A stretch of 48,880 bases of DNA from Acidimicrobiia bacterium (GCA_024421095.1 JAHQYM010000010.1:1-48880), one strand, 5' to 3'; positions 34,976 through 45,273 are shown, numbered from the stretch's first letter. Made by a program: numbers and translations. The notes: generated from the letters alone by a model not told the origin.

Positions 34976-36292
34976 TCATTGGTTGGTTGACGGAGCGAAT
35001 TCAAAAACTATGTTGTTCCTGCTGGCTTCAATGTCGGTGTGATCTAGGTGATGAATGACGGTTATCTTTTGTACGCCGCAATCACCGAAATCGTCACAGT
35101 TGATAGCTCCGATCAGCCCTTGATAATCGCGCAGATTATTCAAGTATTCACGTATCGCGGCGCGGTCAATCACTAATTCTGTGTCTTGAACCGTTGAGGC
35201 GGCACGGACGGCTTCAAGCAGCAACGTGGTGGCATCATATGCATGTGCCCAGTATGCGCCACTTGGGAGTTCCCCGTAGATGTGTTGGTAGTCTCCTAAA
35301 ACTTCCGCAGCGGTTTTCTGGGTGCTTTGGTTGGCTTCAACGCCGAACCTCGTGTCGGGGCCTGAGATATAGATGCCTTCGGATTGGGGTAGTGACATAA
35401 AGCCATCAATGAGTAAACCGGCATCGGTCAACAAGGTGGTGTTTTCGAGACCCACGACCCAACTCGTTTGGTCGGCTATGAAGTCGCCCACGGGTTGGAA
35501 AACGGGGAAGAACAGGGCATCAGGATTGCCTGCTGCGAGTTCGGTTAGCACCGGAACCATATCTGTGTCTTCTTTGTTGACGGCACTGAATCCGCTGACT
35601 TCTCCGCCGAGGTTCGTGAAACTGTCTGCGAAGGCTTGGGCTATGGACTGGGAGTACGGGTCTCCGTCGTGTATGGCCGCAGCCGATCGTAACCCGAGTT
35701 GGTGGTAGACCATTTGCGCCATCGCTTCGCCTACGTAGAGCCCATTGTTTGAGGTGCGGTAGTAGCCGGGGTTGTGGTCGGGGCCGGGGTTGCCGGCGAG
35801 GTCTGAGGTGAGTAGTGGGGATGTGTTGGATGGGGCGATCATGGTGATGCCGGCTTGGGTGATTAGCGGGGCTGCGGCGGTGGCGGCTGCTGAACAGCTT
35901 GTGCCAATCACACCGACCACGTCTTCGTCTGCGGCGATCACCTGCGCGGCTGCTTGTCCGCCGTCGGCCGAACAGAACTCATCAAGTCCAGCTCCTAGGT
36001 TGACATCAAACCCATGAATTTGGCCGAAGTCGGCGATTGCTAACTCAACGCCGCGTTGATTAGGTATTCCCAAGTAGGCAACGTCGCCAGTGATAGTGTT
36101 CAGTGACCTGATTTGTATGGCATCATCAGGGTCTACCGTCACTGTACCCAACGATGTGTCGCTAGCTGACGGGGAGGTCCCGCTACTAGCATTGTTGTTG
36201 TTTGTGCAGGCGACGCTCGCGGCTAACAACAGTGTCACTGCAACGCCGAGCAAGGTTCGGCGGTTGGGTGCTGTAATCGTAGCTGCGGCCAT
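34976..36292 (-). CDS. ABC-type substrate-binding lipoprotein, branched-chain amino acid (LivJ) type
   Basis: 438 aa. The N-terminal signal ends in lipobox LLAASVAC-T, then an Asn/Ser-rich linker and a Peripla_BP_6 type I binding fold (IRSLNTITGDVAYLGIPNQRGVELAIADF, VVGVIGTSCSAAATAAAPLI, MIAPSNTSPLLTS, YYRTSN). It would capture amino acids, amides or similar compounds outside the membrane. No permease or ATPase genes are adjacent; those of the nucleoside-type operon belong to another class. The gene is divergent from guaB. Confidence 0.9.
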   Translation of the reverse strand: MAAATITAPNRRTLLGVAVTLLLAASVACTNNNNASSGTSPSASDTSLGTVTVDPDDAIQIRSLNTITGDVAYLGIPNQRGVELAIADFGQIHGFDVNLGAGLDEFCSADGGQAAAQVIAADEDVVGVIGTSCSAAATAAAPLITQAGITMIAPSNTSPLLTSDLAGNPGPDHNPGYYRTSNNGLYVGEAMAQMVYHQLGLRSAAAIHDGDPYSQSIAQAFADSFTNLGGEVSGFSAVNKEDTDMVPVLTELAAGNPDALFFPVFQPVGDFIADQTSWVVGLENTTLLTDAGLLIDGFMSLPQSEGIYISGPDTRFGVEANQSTQKTAAEVLGDYQHIYGELPSGAYWAHAYDATTLLLEAVRAASTVQDTELVIDRAAIREYLNNLRDYQGLIGAINCDDFGDCGVQKITVIHHLDHTDIEASRNNIVFEFAPSTNQ

Positions 36293-36353
36293 ATAGGTAG
36301 GGGTTGATCTTAGCGGATACGGGGGTGCGTGTGTGGTGTGTTGTTGCGGTGTC

Positions 36354-36359
36354 TATGGT
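36354..36359 (+). promoter_or_regulatory. Leaderless -10 box of guaB
   Basis: TATGGT followed by exactly 6 nt and the ATG of guaB. No convincing SD or -35 box was found. Confidence 0.5.
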
Positions 36360-36365
36360 TAGGTA

Positions 36366-37823
36366 ATGAACGAAGATGTTTTTGCGGGTCACGAGGCGCT
36401 CACCTTTGACGACTTGTTGGTCGTGCCCGATTGGAGCGAAGTGTTGCCGGCTGATGTGGATTTGTCTACTGACTTAGCTGGGATTGAGCTGCAAACGCCG
36501 CTGATGTCGGCAGCTATGGACACGGTAACGGAAGCCCCGCTAGCAATTGCGATCGCTCGAGTTGGCGGAATCGGTGTGTTGCATCGAAACCTTAGCATCG
36601 TTGATCAAACCGCTGAGGTTGAACGAGTCAAGCTCGCTCAAGCGGGGATGATCGCGGCACCAATTAGTTTGTCACCGCAAGCCTCGCTCAGCGAAGCCGA
36701 AGTGTTGATGGCGACACACAAGATTAGTGGCGTTCCAATTTGTGAAAGCGATGGTCGTTTGGTGGGCATTTTGACTAATCGAGACGTGCGCTTTTGCACC
36801 CTTGATGAGTATGCGAAACCAGTGACCGATTTTATGACGTCTGAGCCTTTGGTGACTGCCCCGCTCGGTACTGACCTAGATGAGGCGATAGCGATTTTGC
36901 ATCGTCATCGCATTGAGAAATTGCCGTTGGTTGACGAGCACGGGGTGTTAGCGGGTTTGATAACGGTTAAAGACATCGCTAAACGAATCGAATACCCAAA
37001 TAGTACTGTTGATGATGCCGGGAGGCTGCGAGTGGCAGCCGCGATCGGCGTGACCGACACTATTGAACGGGCCGAAGCTTTGGTAGCCGCTGGAGTTGAC
37101 ATGTTAGTTGTCGACACTGCTCATGGGCACAGCGCCGGTGTGGTTAGCGCGCTTGAGGCCATCAAGATGCGATTCCCTGAACCAGTGCTGATTGCCGGTA
37201 ATGTGGTAACCGCCGATGGTGTTGAGATGTTGGTTTCTGCTGGTGCGGATGTGGTGAAGGTCGGTGTGGGTGCCGGGAGTATTTGCACGACGCGTGTTGT
37301 GGCCGGTGCCGGGATGCCGCAGATGACTGCCATTTTTGACTGTGCTCGGGCGGCTCGGGAATTGGGTGTACCGCTTATTGCTGACGGTGGGATTGTGGCT
37401 TCGGGCGATATTGTGAAGGCGTTTGTGGCCGGGGCGGCGGCTGTGATGCTTGGCAACCTTTTGGCTGGGGTGGATGAAGCCCCAGGGGAACTCGAACTTG
37501 TTGAAGGTGCCATGTGGAAGACCTATCGTGGCATGGGTTCGGCTGGCGCTATGCGTGGGCGGGCGAGCGATAGATACGGCAGCGGGCAAAGCTCAGGTAA
37601 GCATGTGGCTGAAGGGGTGGAAGCACGGGTGCGTTACTCTGGGTCGCTAGCTGAGTTTGTGGGTCAGTTAACGGGTGGTTTGCGTTCGGGGATGGGTTAC
37701 GCGGGTGCTGCAACTCTAGCTGATCTTCAACACCGCGCTCGGTTAGTTCGTGTGACTGGTGCGGGGTTGAGAGAAAGTCATCCCCATGATGTGGCTGTGG
37801 TGCGCGACGACTGGGCCACTTAG
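36366..37823 (+). CDS. guaB: IMP dehydrogenase
   Basis: 485 aa. The N-terminal [15 protein letters not shown] and [12 protein letters not shown] are typical, followed by two CBS domains (about 90-210) and the TIM-barrel core with [18 protein letters not shown]307 is the catalytic cysteine that attacks IMP C2. The mobile flap and C-terminal [10 protein letters not shown] and [23 protein letters not shown] are intact. It oxidises IMP to XMP with NAD+, the committed step of GMP synthesis. Confidence 0.97.
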   Translation: MNEDVFAGHEALTFDDLLVVPDWSEVLPADVDLSTDLAGIELQTPLMSAAMDTVTEAPLAIAIARVGGIGVLHRNLSIVDQTAEVERVKLAQAGMIAAPISLSPQASLSEAEVLMATHKISGVPICESDGRLVGILTNRDVRFCTLDEYAKPVTDFMTSEPLVTAPLGTDLDEAIAILHRHRIEKLPLVDEHGVLAGLITVKDIAKRIEYPNSTVDDAGRLRVAAAIGVTDTIERAEALVAAGVDMLVVDTAHGHSAGVVSALEAIKMRFPEPVLIAGNVVTADGVEMLVSAGADVVKVGVGAGSICTTRVVAGAGMPQMTAIFDCARAARELGVPLIADGGIVASGDIVKAFVAGAAAVMLGNLLAGVDEAPGELELVEGAMWKTYRGMGSAGAMRGRASDRYGSGQSSGKHVAEGVEARVRYSGSLAEFVGQLTGGLRSGMGYAGAATLADLQHRARLVRVTGAGLRESHPHDVAVVRDDWAT

Positions 37824-37846
37824 TTGGACTGGGCCACTTAGTTGCG

Positions 37847-40800
37847 TTAGCCTTGCGCGATGGCTTCCAACACGTTGAGGCGGGCGGCGCGTCTTGCCGG
37901 GATGATTGCTGCGGCGATACCGGCGATGGCGGCTGCCACGAGGTAAGTCAATAGATCATTGAGCGGAATATCAAGTGCAGAAATAAATGCGTCGGGAACC
38001 ACTGTGACGGTCGCTGCCCCAAACGCGGTTCCTAGCAAGATGCCGAGCACACCACCAAACACCGCGATGATCGCGCCCTCAAATAGCACCATGCGCAGCA
38101 TTTGTTGGGATGTCATGCCAACCGCGCGCACCAACCCGAGTTCGCGGGTGCGCTCAAAAATAGACAACGCCAAAGTTATGGCAATGCCCAACAATGCGAT
38201 GGCGATCGAGACACCTAGTAGCACGTTGATCACGAGAAGGAACTGATCTATCTGGTTGGATTGACGGGTTTGAAACTCAGCTTGGGTTTCGAGGTTGACT
38301 GTGGGGTAGTTGGTGGTAACCGTTTGCAACGCAGTTCGAGCCTGCTCAACTTCAACACCATCGATGATGTTGACCGAAACAAATTGGTCTTGGGCGGAGG
38401 GAAACTTATCGTTCCACAATTCCAGAGAAATGACCCGATTACCAAAAATACTCGAATCGGTGTATATGCCCGCGATGGTAACGGTTTCAGTACTCAAATC
38501 AGGAAACTCAATATCAAATGCGGAACCCAAACCAAACCCGTTGTCGTTAGCCATGTCTTGATGTATCCAGATGCTGTTGCGGTTTGATTGCGTTTCATCG
38601 AGGGTCACAAAGTTGGGGTCGATGTGTTGAGCCGCGATCTCCAGGTCGGTGGCTGTGGAGTCACGCACTAGGTCATCGCCATTGAAGCGGGTGCGGTATG
38701 CTTCGGTTGCGAAACGTATGCGCAGCACCGTTTCTACTTGACTGATGCGTTCCAGATCATCAGCTAGAGCTGGACTAAATCTTGAATCCGGTCCGCCACC
38801 GTTACTCGGAGAAACAAACCAATCAGAAGTAACAGATTGTCGCAGCACATCGGCAACCGTGGCTTTGAAACTCGCTGCAACCACTGAAGCGGTGCTAACT
38901 AAAGCCAAACCGATCATTAACGCAGCCGCAGCTGAAGCGGTGCGTTTGGGGTTGCGTCCTGCGTTTTCTCGAGCCATACGCGCGTTGGACTTCAGCGTTT
39001 TGGGTAGCCAGCGGCGTACAAATGTCGCCAAACCCAAAATCAGAACACCGATTGGCGCTGCCGCAACCGCGGGCCAGTCTGCGGTGATTAACCCGACTAA
39101 GCCGCTCAAGAGGAACACTGCACCTAATGCACCCACAAGAAACAATGCGACCCCAGCAACCACCCAACGCAACTTCCAACCCATGATGAACGCGGCATCA
39201 ATCCCTCGCACTCCCACCAGAACGATCAACAGTGCGAGCGGTATTAGCGCTAACGAACCGAGTAGTTGAGCGATTGCTGCACCGTTGAAATCAGTGACAA
39301 GATTAAACGCTGACCATCCAAACAGAAATATCGTTCCCAAGGTTGCCAAAACGCCAACCACGGCTGTGGCGAAACCAACAATGCCCAACAAAATCGCTAA
39401 CGGCCAACGGCCAATGAAACTACTGAGCGGGCGGGCTAACACCGGGCTGGTGGCATTTACGCCCAAAAATATGGTGATTGCGGCTAACCCAACTAGCGCT
39501 AACACATCAGTGGTTGCTAAGTTCGAAACCAACGCGATCAGCAACGCCAATAAGCCAAAACCGAGTGTGCCATAGCGCCCGAACTTTGGAACGAGCCGGC
39601 GCAAGCCGAATGCGTTACCGACCGCCGCTAGAGCCCCCAACCCTAAAATGTTTTGCCAACCACCGCGTCCGATAGCAAAGAAAAACAAACCCCAAGAGGT
39701 CAGCACCAGAACCGCGCCAAGAAGAGCTTGAGCTTCGGGAACATGGCGTGACAAGCGGGCATCTTCACGCAATGCCGCCATGGGGCTAACCCGGCGGGCA
39801 CGCCACGCGGGTGCGATCGCACTAGCCATGGTAACTCCAATGCCCACGGCGATAGCCCAAACGTATGTCCAAGGCCCGACCAGCAATTCGTTGCCACTAG
39901 GCCCAAAGTTGATTTGAGCAAGCACCCAACGCAAACCCCAACCGAATCCGACACCAAGCACGGTGCCCACTACGGTTGCGAACAAACCGACCATCAGAGC
40001 TTCGCCGAGCAATGCACTCGTCACTTGGGAACCACTCGCGCCGACCGCGCGCAACAATCCCAGTTCACGAATGCGTTGCCCTATAAGAATCGTGAACACG
40101 TTGAAAATCACGAAAGCGGAAACAGCCAAGATCACGAAGGCAAATACCAACAAAAAGGTTTGGAAATCGCCGATAAAGTCGTTGAACTCGGCGGATTGTT
40201 CTTCAACAAGTGCTTCGCCAGTGAGAAGTTCAAACCCGGCAGGTATCGCAGCAGCTACCGCCGCGGCAATGGCTGCTGCATCTTGAGTATCTCTAGCAGT
40301 CGTTTCAAAAGTGACAGTATCGTAACCAGCTCCGCGATTAATCACTTCAAGAGCGGTAGCCGTATCAAAAGCGACAAGCTTTGCGCCAACGAGTGCATTC
40401 TCATCAGGAGAAGCAAAAAAGAACGTACCAACAAGTTCAAAATCGCTAGGACCCGCTGGGTTGACAACCCGGTAAGTCTCGCCGAGCACAAAATTGCCGG
40501 CCGCGAATGTGTCGGCATCTACTGTGAACTCGTTGGGCCCTTGCGGTGGCCGGCCTTGTTGGACATATAACTGCGAAATCGCACTCTGGCTTTGATCAGG
40601 CCAGTTGATCCCAAAGTTGGGCGCTGGATTAGCGCTTTGTTGGTTGCCGTCTCCATCAATCGGGATTGACCCGAACTTGAATATCTGCGGTTGCACGCCC
40701 GTCACGCCGTCCACGCTGCTGATCGCTTCAACTACATCTTCACCAAGCGGAGTGCCAACCAGGGTTCTTTCACCGAAATCCACTTCGGCGCGAACGAGAT

Positions 40801-40972
40801 ATTCTGTGTTGCCACCTATGTCTTGGGCGAGGTCACCAAAAGTCGCTTTGAGCCCATCAGTCAGTACGAAAACACCAACGGTAAACATAACCCCAAGCGT
40901 TACCGCGGAGCATGTCAACAGGAAACGAAAGGGTTTCCCGGAAATATTGCGGCGGATTAATTTGAGAATCAT
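37847..40972 (-). CDS. FtsX-like ABC exporter permease (MacB/LolC-type, duplicated)
   Basis: 1041 aa. An N-terminal membrane helix (FLLTCSAVTLGVMFTVGVFVLTDGL) is followed by an extracytoplasmic MacB_PCD-type domain, an FtsX domain with three helices (about 265-400), a middle block of extra membrane helices (about 420-640), a second extracytoplasmic domain and a second FtsX domain at the C-terminus. The duplicated layout is common in actinobacterial ABC exporters of lipids, peptides or lipoproteins. The start overlaps the ATPase stop (TGATG). Confidence 0.9.
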   Translation of the reverse strand: MILKLIRRNISGKPFRFLLTCSAVTLGVMFTVGVFVLTDGLKATFGDLAQDIGGNTEYLVRAEVDFGERTLVGTPLGEDVVEAISSVDGVTGVQPQIFKFGSIPIDGDGNQQSANPAPNFGINWPDQSQSAISQLYVQQGRPPQGPNEFTVDADTFAAGNFVLGETYRVVNPAGPSDFELVGTFFFASPDENALVGAKLVAFDTATALEVINRGAGYDTVTFETTARDTQDAAAIAAAVAAAIPAGFELLTGEALVEEQSAEFNDFIGDFQTFLLVFAFVILAVSAFVIFNVFTILIGQRIRELGLLRAVGASGSQVTSALLGEALMVGLFATVVGTVLGVGFGWGLRWVLAQINFGPSGNELLVGPWTYVWAIAVGIGVTMASAIAPAWRARRVSPMAALREDARLSRHVPEAQALLGAVLVLTSWGLFFFAIGRGGWQNILGLGALAAVGNAFGLRRLVPKFGRYGTLGFGLLALLIALVSNLATTDVLALVGLAAITIFLGVNATSPVLARPLSSFIGRWPLAILLGIVGFATAVVGVLATLGTIFLFGWSAFNLVTDFNGAAIAQLLGSLALIPLALLIVLVGVRGIDAAFIMGWKLRWVVAGVALFLVGALGAVFLLSGLVGLITADWPAVAAAPIGVLILGLATFVRRWLPKTLKSNARMARENAGRNPKRTASAAAALMIGLALVSTASVVAASFKATVADVLRQSVTSDWFVSPSNGGGPDSRFSPALADDLERISQVETVLRIRFATEAYRTRFNGDDLVRDSTATDLEIAAQHIDPNFVTLDETQSNRNSIWIHQDMANDNGFGLGSAFDIEFPDLSTETVTIAGIYTDSSIFGNRVISLELWNDKFPSAQDQFVSVNIIDGVEVEQARTALQTVTTNYPTVNLETQAEFQTRQSNQIDQFLLVINVLLGVSIAIALLGIAITLALSIFERTRELGLVRAVGMTSQQMLRMVLFEGAIIAVFGGVLGILLGTAFGAATVTVVPDAFISALDIPLNDLLTYLVAAAIAGIAAAIIPARRAARLNVLEAIAQG

Positions 40973-41715
40973 CAGTGCAACTTCTTCATCTCGTCAAGTA
41001 CCCGCTCGGCGGTGGGGTCAAGGAGTTCGTCTACTACTTTGCCGTCGGCCAAAAAGATAACCCGGTCGGCGAAAGCAGCGGCGACTGGATCATGGGTAAC
41101 CATCACGATGGTCTGGTGGTGCTTGTCGACAGCATCGCGCATGAATTGTAAGATCTCTGTTCCAGAAGTGGAATCTAGGTTGCCGGTGGGTTCGTCAGCA
41201 AAAATAATCTCTGGCCGACTCGCTAAGGCTCGACTAACGGCCACACGCTGCTGTTGGCCACCAGAAAGTTCGCTTGGGAGGTGGGTCATACGGTCGGCCA
41301 TTCCTACGGTGTTGATCACCTCATCAAGCCAGCGTTGGTCGGGTTCGGAACCAGCGAGGTCGGTGGGCAAGGTGATGTTTTCTAAAGCGGTAAGCGTTGG
41401 CACTAGGTTGAACGCTTGAAATATGAACCCTACTTTGTCGCGGCGCAGCAAAGTGAGTTGTCGTTCGCTAAGGGTGGAAAGATCAGTTTCTCCAATGAAT
41501 ACTTGGCCACTGCTCAATGTGTCGAGGCCGGCCAAGCAATGCATTAGGGTGGACTTCCCTGAACCCGAAGGCCCCATAATTGCTGTGAAGCGACCTTGGG
41601 CGAACGCCGCGTCGATGCCGTCGAGTGCTCGAACTGCGGTGTCTCCTGCACCGTAAATCTTGGTGGCACCAACGGCTATAGCCGCGGTTTCGATGCTTGT
41701 AGTATTTGCAGCCAT
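40972..41715 (-). CDS. ABC exporter ATPase, LolD/MacB type
   Basis: 247 aa. Walker A GPSGSGKST, Q-loop in GFIFQAFNLVPTLT, signature LSGGQQQRVAVSRAL, Walker B IIFADEPTGNLD and switch His in VMVTHDP are all present. The family-typical FNLVPTLTALENI points to the MacB/LolD group. GGAG lies 7 nt before the ATG. It powers the large FtsX-like permease encoded immediately downstream. Confidence 0.94.
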   Translation of the reverse strand: MAANTTSIETAAIAVGATKIYGAGDTAVRALDGIDAAFAQGRFTAIMGPSGSGKSTLMHCLAGLDTLSSGQVFIGETDLSTLSERQLTLLRRDKVGFIFQAFNLVPTLTALENITLPTDLAGSEPDQRWLDEVINTVGMADRMTHLPSELSGGQQQRVAVSRALASRPEIIFADEPTGNLDSTSGTEILQFMRDAVDKHHQTIVMVTHDPVAAAFADRVIFLADGKVVDELLDPTAERVLDEMKKLH

Positions 41716-41908
41716 TATCGCTCCAGGGATCTTCGGGGTTCTTGATACGTAAGGCTTGCAACGATACTAGACAAATCGCGAAATGAACACTAAAGGGATT
41801 GCAGCGGATTGCAGCCGACGCGGCGTACCGCACTGAGATTCGCAATGGCGGAGTTTACGTGGCTTTGCCAGACTCTTTGCCTCGTGTTGTATCCGAACGT
41901 GACGTTAA

Positions 41909-42351
41909 CGTGATTTGGCTCATTTGGTGGTGCCCGATGAGGTGCAGGTGTTGCGCGTTTCGGCTTCTGCGGTTGCGGGTTCTCCACGAGGCCGCAGTGG
42001 GTCGCGGGAGATTGCTCCAGCACTGGATTCTTTGCATGCGGGGGTTGCTGCGATTGCTGCGGCCGAACGACCTTTGGTGGTTGTGGGTGGCGGCGCACGC
42101 GCAGGTATTGAAGAAATTGTTGCTTTCGCTGAGGTTATTGATGCGCCGCTTGCCTCTACTTTCAAGGCGAAGGGTTTGGTCTCCGATCAGCATCGCTTGG
42201 CCGCTGGGGTTTTGGGTCGGTCGGGAGCGCCAGTGGCGAGTTGGTTCATTAACGAGTCGGATTTGAAGATTTACCTGAGGTGTTGGCAACGGCTTTGGCT
42301 TACGCTGGTCCGGCGCTAGTTGAAGTGATCACCGACCCGTTATTGGTCTGA
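41909..42351 (+). pseudogene. Remnant of a thiamine-pyrophosphate enzyme (pyruvate oxidase/acetolactate synthase-like)
   Basis: The fragment begins just after an in-frame TAA with RDLAHLVVPDEVQ and continues through the central TPP-enzyme domain (ERPLVVVGGGARAGIEEIV, IDAPLASTFKAKGLV) to WFINESDL near 42258. There the frame shifts directly to the C-terminal tail FEDLPEVLATALAYAGPAL, ending ITDPLLV-stop at 42351. The N-terminal pyrimidine-binding domain and nearly all of the TPP-binding domain are gone. It is a deletion-ruined gene, not a functional protein. The upstream interval 41716-41908 holds only the leader of the ABC exporter and no other gene I can support. Confidence 0.8.
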
Positions 42352-42394
42352 CGAGGGTGGCGTTGAGTATTGGTCTGACGAGGGTGGCGTTGAG
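42341..42394 (+). repeat. Perfect 27-bp tandem duplication
   Basis: A 27-nt unit (TATTGGTCTGACGAGGGTGG plus CGTTGAG) is repeated head to tail at 42341-42367 and 42368-42394. The first copy overlaps the stop codon of the TPP-enzyme remnant. The second supplies most of the -35 box of the next operon. Confidence 0.92.
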
Positions 42395-42419
42395 CGAAAC
42401 GTGATTTGTTTGTTATAGT
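42390..42419 (+). promoter_or_regulatory. Promoter of the double ABC-transporter operon
   Basis: -35 TTGAGC (42390-42395), an 18-nt spacer and -10 TATAGT (42414-42419), 9 nt before the ATG at 42429. No SD is seen, so the mRNA probably has a very short leader. Confidence 0.5.
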
Positions 42420-42428
42420 GCAACGGCT

Positions 42429-43358
42429 ATGAGCGTTATCGCTACCTCAAATTTGACGATGCAGTTTGGTGAGCAGCGTGCTCTAGATTCGCTGACTGTT
42501 GATGTGCCAAGTGGGGTGACTGGGCTGGTCGGGGCTAATGGTGCCGGCAAAACGACTTTCATGAGTTTGTTGTTGGGTTTACGGTCACCTACTTCTGGGC
42601 AGGTTTTGGTGTTTGGGTTTGATCCGCAGGTTCGTGGCGCGGAGTTGCGCGCGCTTATTGGTTATGGCCCCGAACGGAATATTTTGCCGGCGGATATGCC
42701 CGCGGTGGATTTCGTGAAGCATATGTCTGAGTTGCGGGGGATGCCTCGTAGTGAAGCTAAGGGTCGTGCTAGCGATGCTTTGTGGTTAGTGGGTTTGGGT
42801 GAGGAGCGTGCGCGTGCGCTTGGCACGATGTCTACGGGTCAACGTCAGCGGGTGAAACTTGCTCAGGCGATGGCTTCTGACCCTTCGATGTTGCTTTTGG
42901 ATGAACCAACTGATGGCCTTGACCCGGTGCAACGTGATGAGATGTTGTCGCTTATCCGCAAGATCAATCGCGAGTTTGGTATTGATGTGCTGCTTTCGTC
43001 TCATTTGCTTGAAGAGGTGGAAAGGATTTGTGACCATATTGTGGCTTTGGATTCGGGCAGCTTGGTGGCACAAGGTAGGCTTGTTGATCTCATCGGTGAT
43101 CAGCAGGGAGTGGTGGTGGAGTTGGCTGAGATTGCTGATTATCCGCACGCTTTTGCTGATGTGGTGAGCCAGTTGCGCGATTCTGGCCTCACAGTTTCTC
43201 ATGGTGATGCTGCACCGCGGATGGAGGTGGTTGGTGCCGATGTTGGTATGGTCGCCGATGTGGTACGAGACGCGATTGTGGATGCTAACGCTCGGGTTGT
43301 GCGTATTGAAACTCGTAGACGCCGTCTTGAAGATGTGTTTTCGGTTGGTGGACAATGA
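42429..43358 (+). CDS. ABC-2 type transporter ATPase (pair 1)
   Basis: 309 aa. Walker A GANGAGKTT, signature STGQRQRVKLAQAM, Walker B MLLLDEPTDGLDP and switch His in LLSSHLLEEVERI are intact. The C-terminal 80 residues resemble the extension found in CcmA/NatA-type drug or polymer export ATPases. It overlaps the following permease start (ATGA), so the pair is translationally coupled. Confidence 0.92.
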   Translation: MSVIATSNLTMQFGEQRALDSLTVDVPSGVTGLVGANGAGKTTFMSLLLGLRSPTSGQVLVFGFDPQVRGAELRALIGYGPERNILPADMPAVDFVKHMSELRGMPRSEAKGRASDALWLVGLGEERARALGTMSTGQRQRVKLAQAMASDPSMLLLDEPTDGLDPVQRDEMLSLIRKINREFGIDVLLSSHLLEEVERICDHIVALDSGSLVAQGRLVDLIGDQQGVVVELAEIADYPHAFADVVSQLRDSGLTVSHGDAAPRMEVVGADVGMVADVVRDAIVDANARVVRIETRRRRLEDVFSVGGQ

Positions 43359-44293
43359 ACGTTGAGATGAACTCCGAGATGCTGGAGCAAGACACTTTGA
43401 GCGCCAGCGCGAGTGACGATGGTGCAGAAATCCATGATCTGGGTTATCGCAAATTCGAAGGCGAACGTTCTGGGTTGGTTGGTGCGGTACGTTCGCTTTC
43501 TTGGCAGACGATTCGTAGTATATTGGGTTTGGGTCGTAAAGGTCGTCATAAGGTTTTTCCGATCATTGTGGGGGTGGTTGCGGCTTTGCCGGCGGTGGTG
43601 TTTTTGGGAGTGGCTATTGTGTTGGGCAACTTTGGAGAAGGAGCGACGCTGACTTATTCTGAATTGTTTGCTTTCTCGTTCACGGCTGCCGTTTTGTTTG
43701 CGGCGATGGTTGCGCCCGAGGCGTTGGTTCGTGACCGCCGTGATGCCATGTTTACGATGTATCTGTCTACGCCGCTGACACGCGTTTCTTATCTCAGTGC
43801 CAAAGTATCTGCTGTGCTTATTGTGATGATGACGATTGTTTTCGGGCCGGTGTTGCTTGCGTTGCTTGGTTGGACGTTTGTGGGTTCGGGTCCTGATGGT
43901 TTTTTCAACTGGATGTTAGCATTTGTCAGGTTGTTTTTTGGGAGTTTGATTATTTCTGCGGTTTTGTCTTCTATTGCTTTGGCTTGTTCTAGTTTGACTA
44001 ATCGCCGGGCGTTTGCTAGTATTGCAGTGATATTAGCTATTTTTGGTGGTATTATATCAAGCAATGTTTTGGTGGGGGATGCGGATTTTTCTAATGTGTA
44101 TGGATTGCTTGATCCAATAGGCACTGCAACACAAACAGCCACTTTGGTCCTTGGTGAATCGACGGAAAACTTAGACTCGCCGCCGTTGTTGGCCTCAGTT
44201 GATTCTCAGGTTGTGGTTCTTGGGACTTTGGCTTGGTTTGCTGTTGGAGCAGCCGTGGTGGTGTTTAAGTACCGTAAACTTGAGGCCATCTAG
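43355..44293 (+). CDS. ABC-2 type transporter permease (pair 1)
   Basis: 312 aa. A soluble N-terminus with a conserved-looking HDLGYRKFEGERSG precedes six hydrophobic segments: the first around 70-90 (VFPIIVGVVAALPAVVFLGV), then the FAFSFTAAVLFAAMV, VLIVMMTIVFGPVLLALLGW and LIISAVLSSIALACSSL regions and a C-terminal helix. It forms the membrane part of an exporter with the preceding ATPase. The substrate is unknown. Its stop shares one base with the next start. Confidence 0.88.
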   Translation: MNVEMNSEMLEQDTLSASASDDGAEIHDLGYRKFEGERSGLVGAVRSLSWQTIRSILGLGRKGRHKVFPIIVGVVAALPAVVFLGVAIVLGNFGEGATLTYSELFAFSFTAAVLFAAMVAPEALVRDRRDAMFTMYLSTPLTRVSYLSAKVSAVLIVMMTIVFGPVLLALLGWTFVGSGPDGFFNWMLAFVRLFFGSLIISAVLSSIALACSSLTNRRAFASIAVILAIFGGIISSNVLVGDADFSNVYGLLDPIGTATQTATLVLGESTENLDSPPLLASVDSQVVVLGTLAWFAVGAAVVVFKYRKLEAI

Positions 44294-45273
44294 TGTCTGT
44301 GGTTGAGAGTTCTTTGCCGCCGCCAGCACCGCGCACGCCGGATGCGGCTAGTGCAGTGTTGCCATTCGTTCAAGTTGAGGATGTAACGAAGACGTTTGGC
44401 GATGTGGTAGCGGTTTCTAAAGTGACTTTTTCGGTTGGTTCGGGGGTGACGGCTTTGTTGGGCCCTAACGGTGCCGGCAAGTCAACTTTGTTTCGGATGT
44501 TGTGTGGATTGACTGCGCCGTCATTGGGTACGGTTCGGGTGCTTGGAGAAAACGCCCGAACTAATCGTGATGTGCGGGGACGTATTGGTCTTGCACCGCA
44601 ACAGGATGCCTTGTTAGACCGCCTTACCGCTCTTGAGTTTGTTGCGCTGGCTGGCGAGTCTCATGGCATTGCTGAACCTTTGCTTCGGGCTTCTCAGTGT
44701 CTTGAATATGTGGGGCTTGATGCGCATGATTCGAAAAGAGTTGGGGCGTATTCTAAAGGGATGAGGCAGCGCGTCAAATTGGCTGCTGCTTTGGTTAATG
44801 ATCCAGATTTGTTGATACTTGATGAACCGCTTACGGGTCTGGATCCGCTTCAACGAAACCGCATGATTCGCCTTTTTCATGATCTTGGTAACCGGGGAAA
44901 GTGTTTGTTGGTTTCGAGCCATGTGCTTGATGAGGTGGCACGGATGGGTTCCAAGGTTTTGGTGATCGCTCAGGGTCGTTTGGTTGCGTCGGGTGATTAT
45001 CGGCGTTTGCGTGAATTAATGGATGATCGCCCGCACCGCGTTAGGGTTCTTGCAGATGACACGCGCCGGCTTGTTGCTGTGTTGGTTTCGCGGGCGCTTG
45101 TTGATGGTGTGTCGGTGCGGGGCGATACTGCTTTGATCGACACGCTTGATATTGATAGTTTCGGGCGCAACATCGCGGTTGTTGCGGCCGAGTTGGGCGT
45201 TCGTTTGCTTGAGGTGGTTCCCACAGATGACGATTTGGAAGCCGTGTTCAGATACTTAGTGGAGCGCCGATGA
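44293..45273 (+). CDS. ABC-2 type transporter ATPase (pair 2)
   Basis: 326 aa with a GTG start that shares its G with the previous TAG. Walker A GPNGAGKST, signature YSKGMRQRVKLAAAL, Walker B LLILDEPLTGLDP and SSHVLDEVAR are intact. It resembles the first ATPase in order of motifs but is not a near copy, so the two pairs may form one heteromeric transporter or two separate ones. Confidence 0.92.
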   Translation: MSVVESSLPPPAPRTPDAASAVLPFVQVEDVTKTFGDVVAVSKVTFSVGSGVTALLGPNGAGKSTLFRMLCGLTAPSLGTVRVLGENARTNRDVRGRIGLAPQQDALLDRLTALEFVALAGESHGIAEPLLRASQCLEYVGLDAHDSKRVGAYSKGMRQRVKLAAALVNDPDLLILDEPLTGLDPLQRNRMIRLFHDLGNRGKCLLVSSHVLDEVARMGSKVLVIAQGRLVASGDYRRLRELMDDRPHRVRVLADDTRRLVAVLVSRALVDGVSVRGDTALIDTLDIDSFGRNIAVVAAELGVRLLEVVPTDDDLEAVFRYLVERR

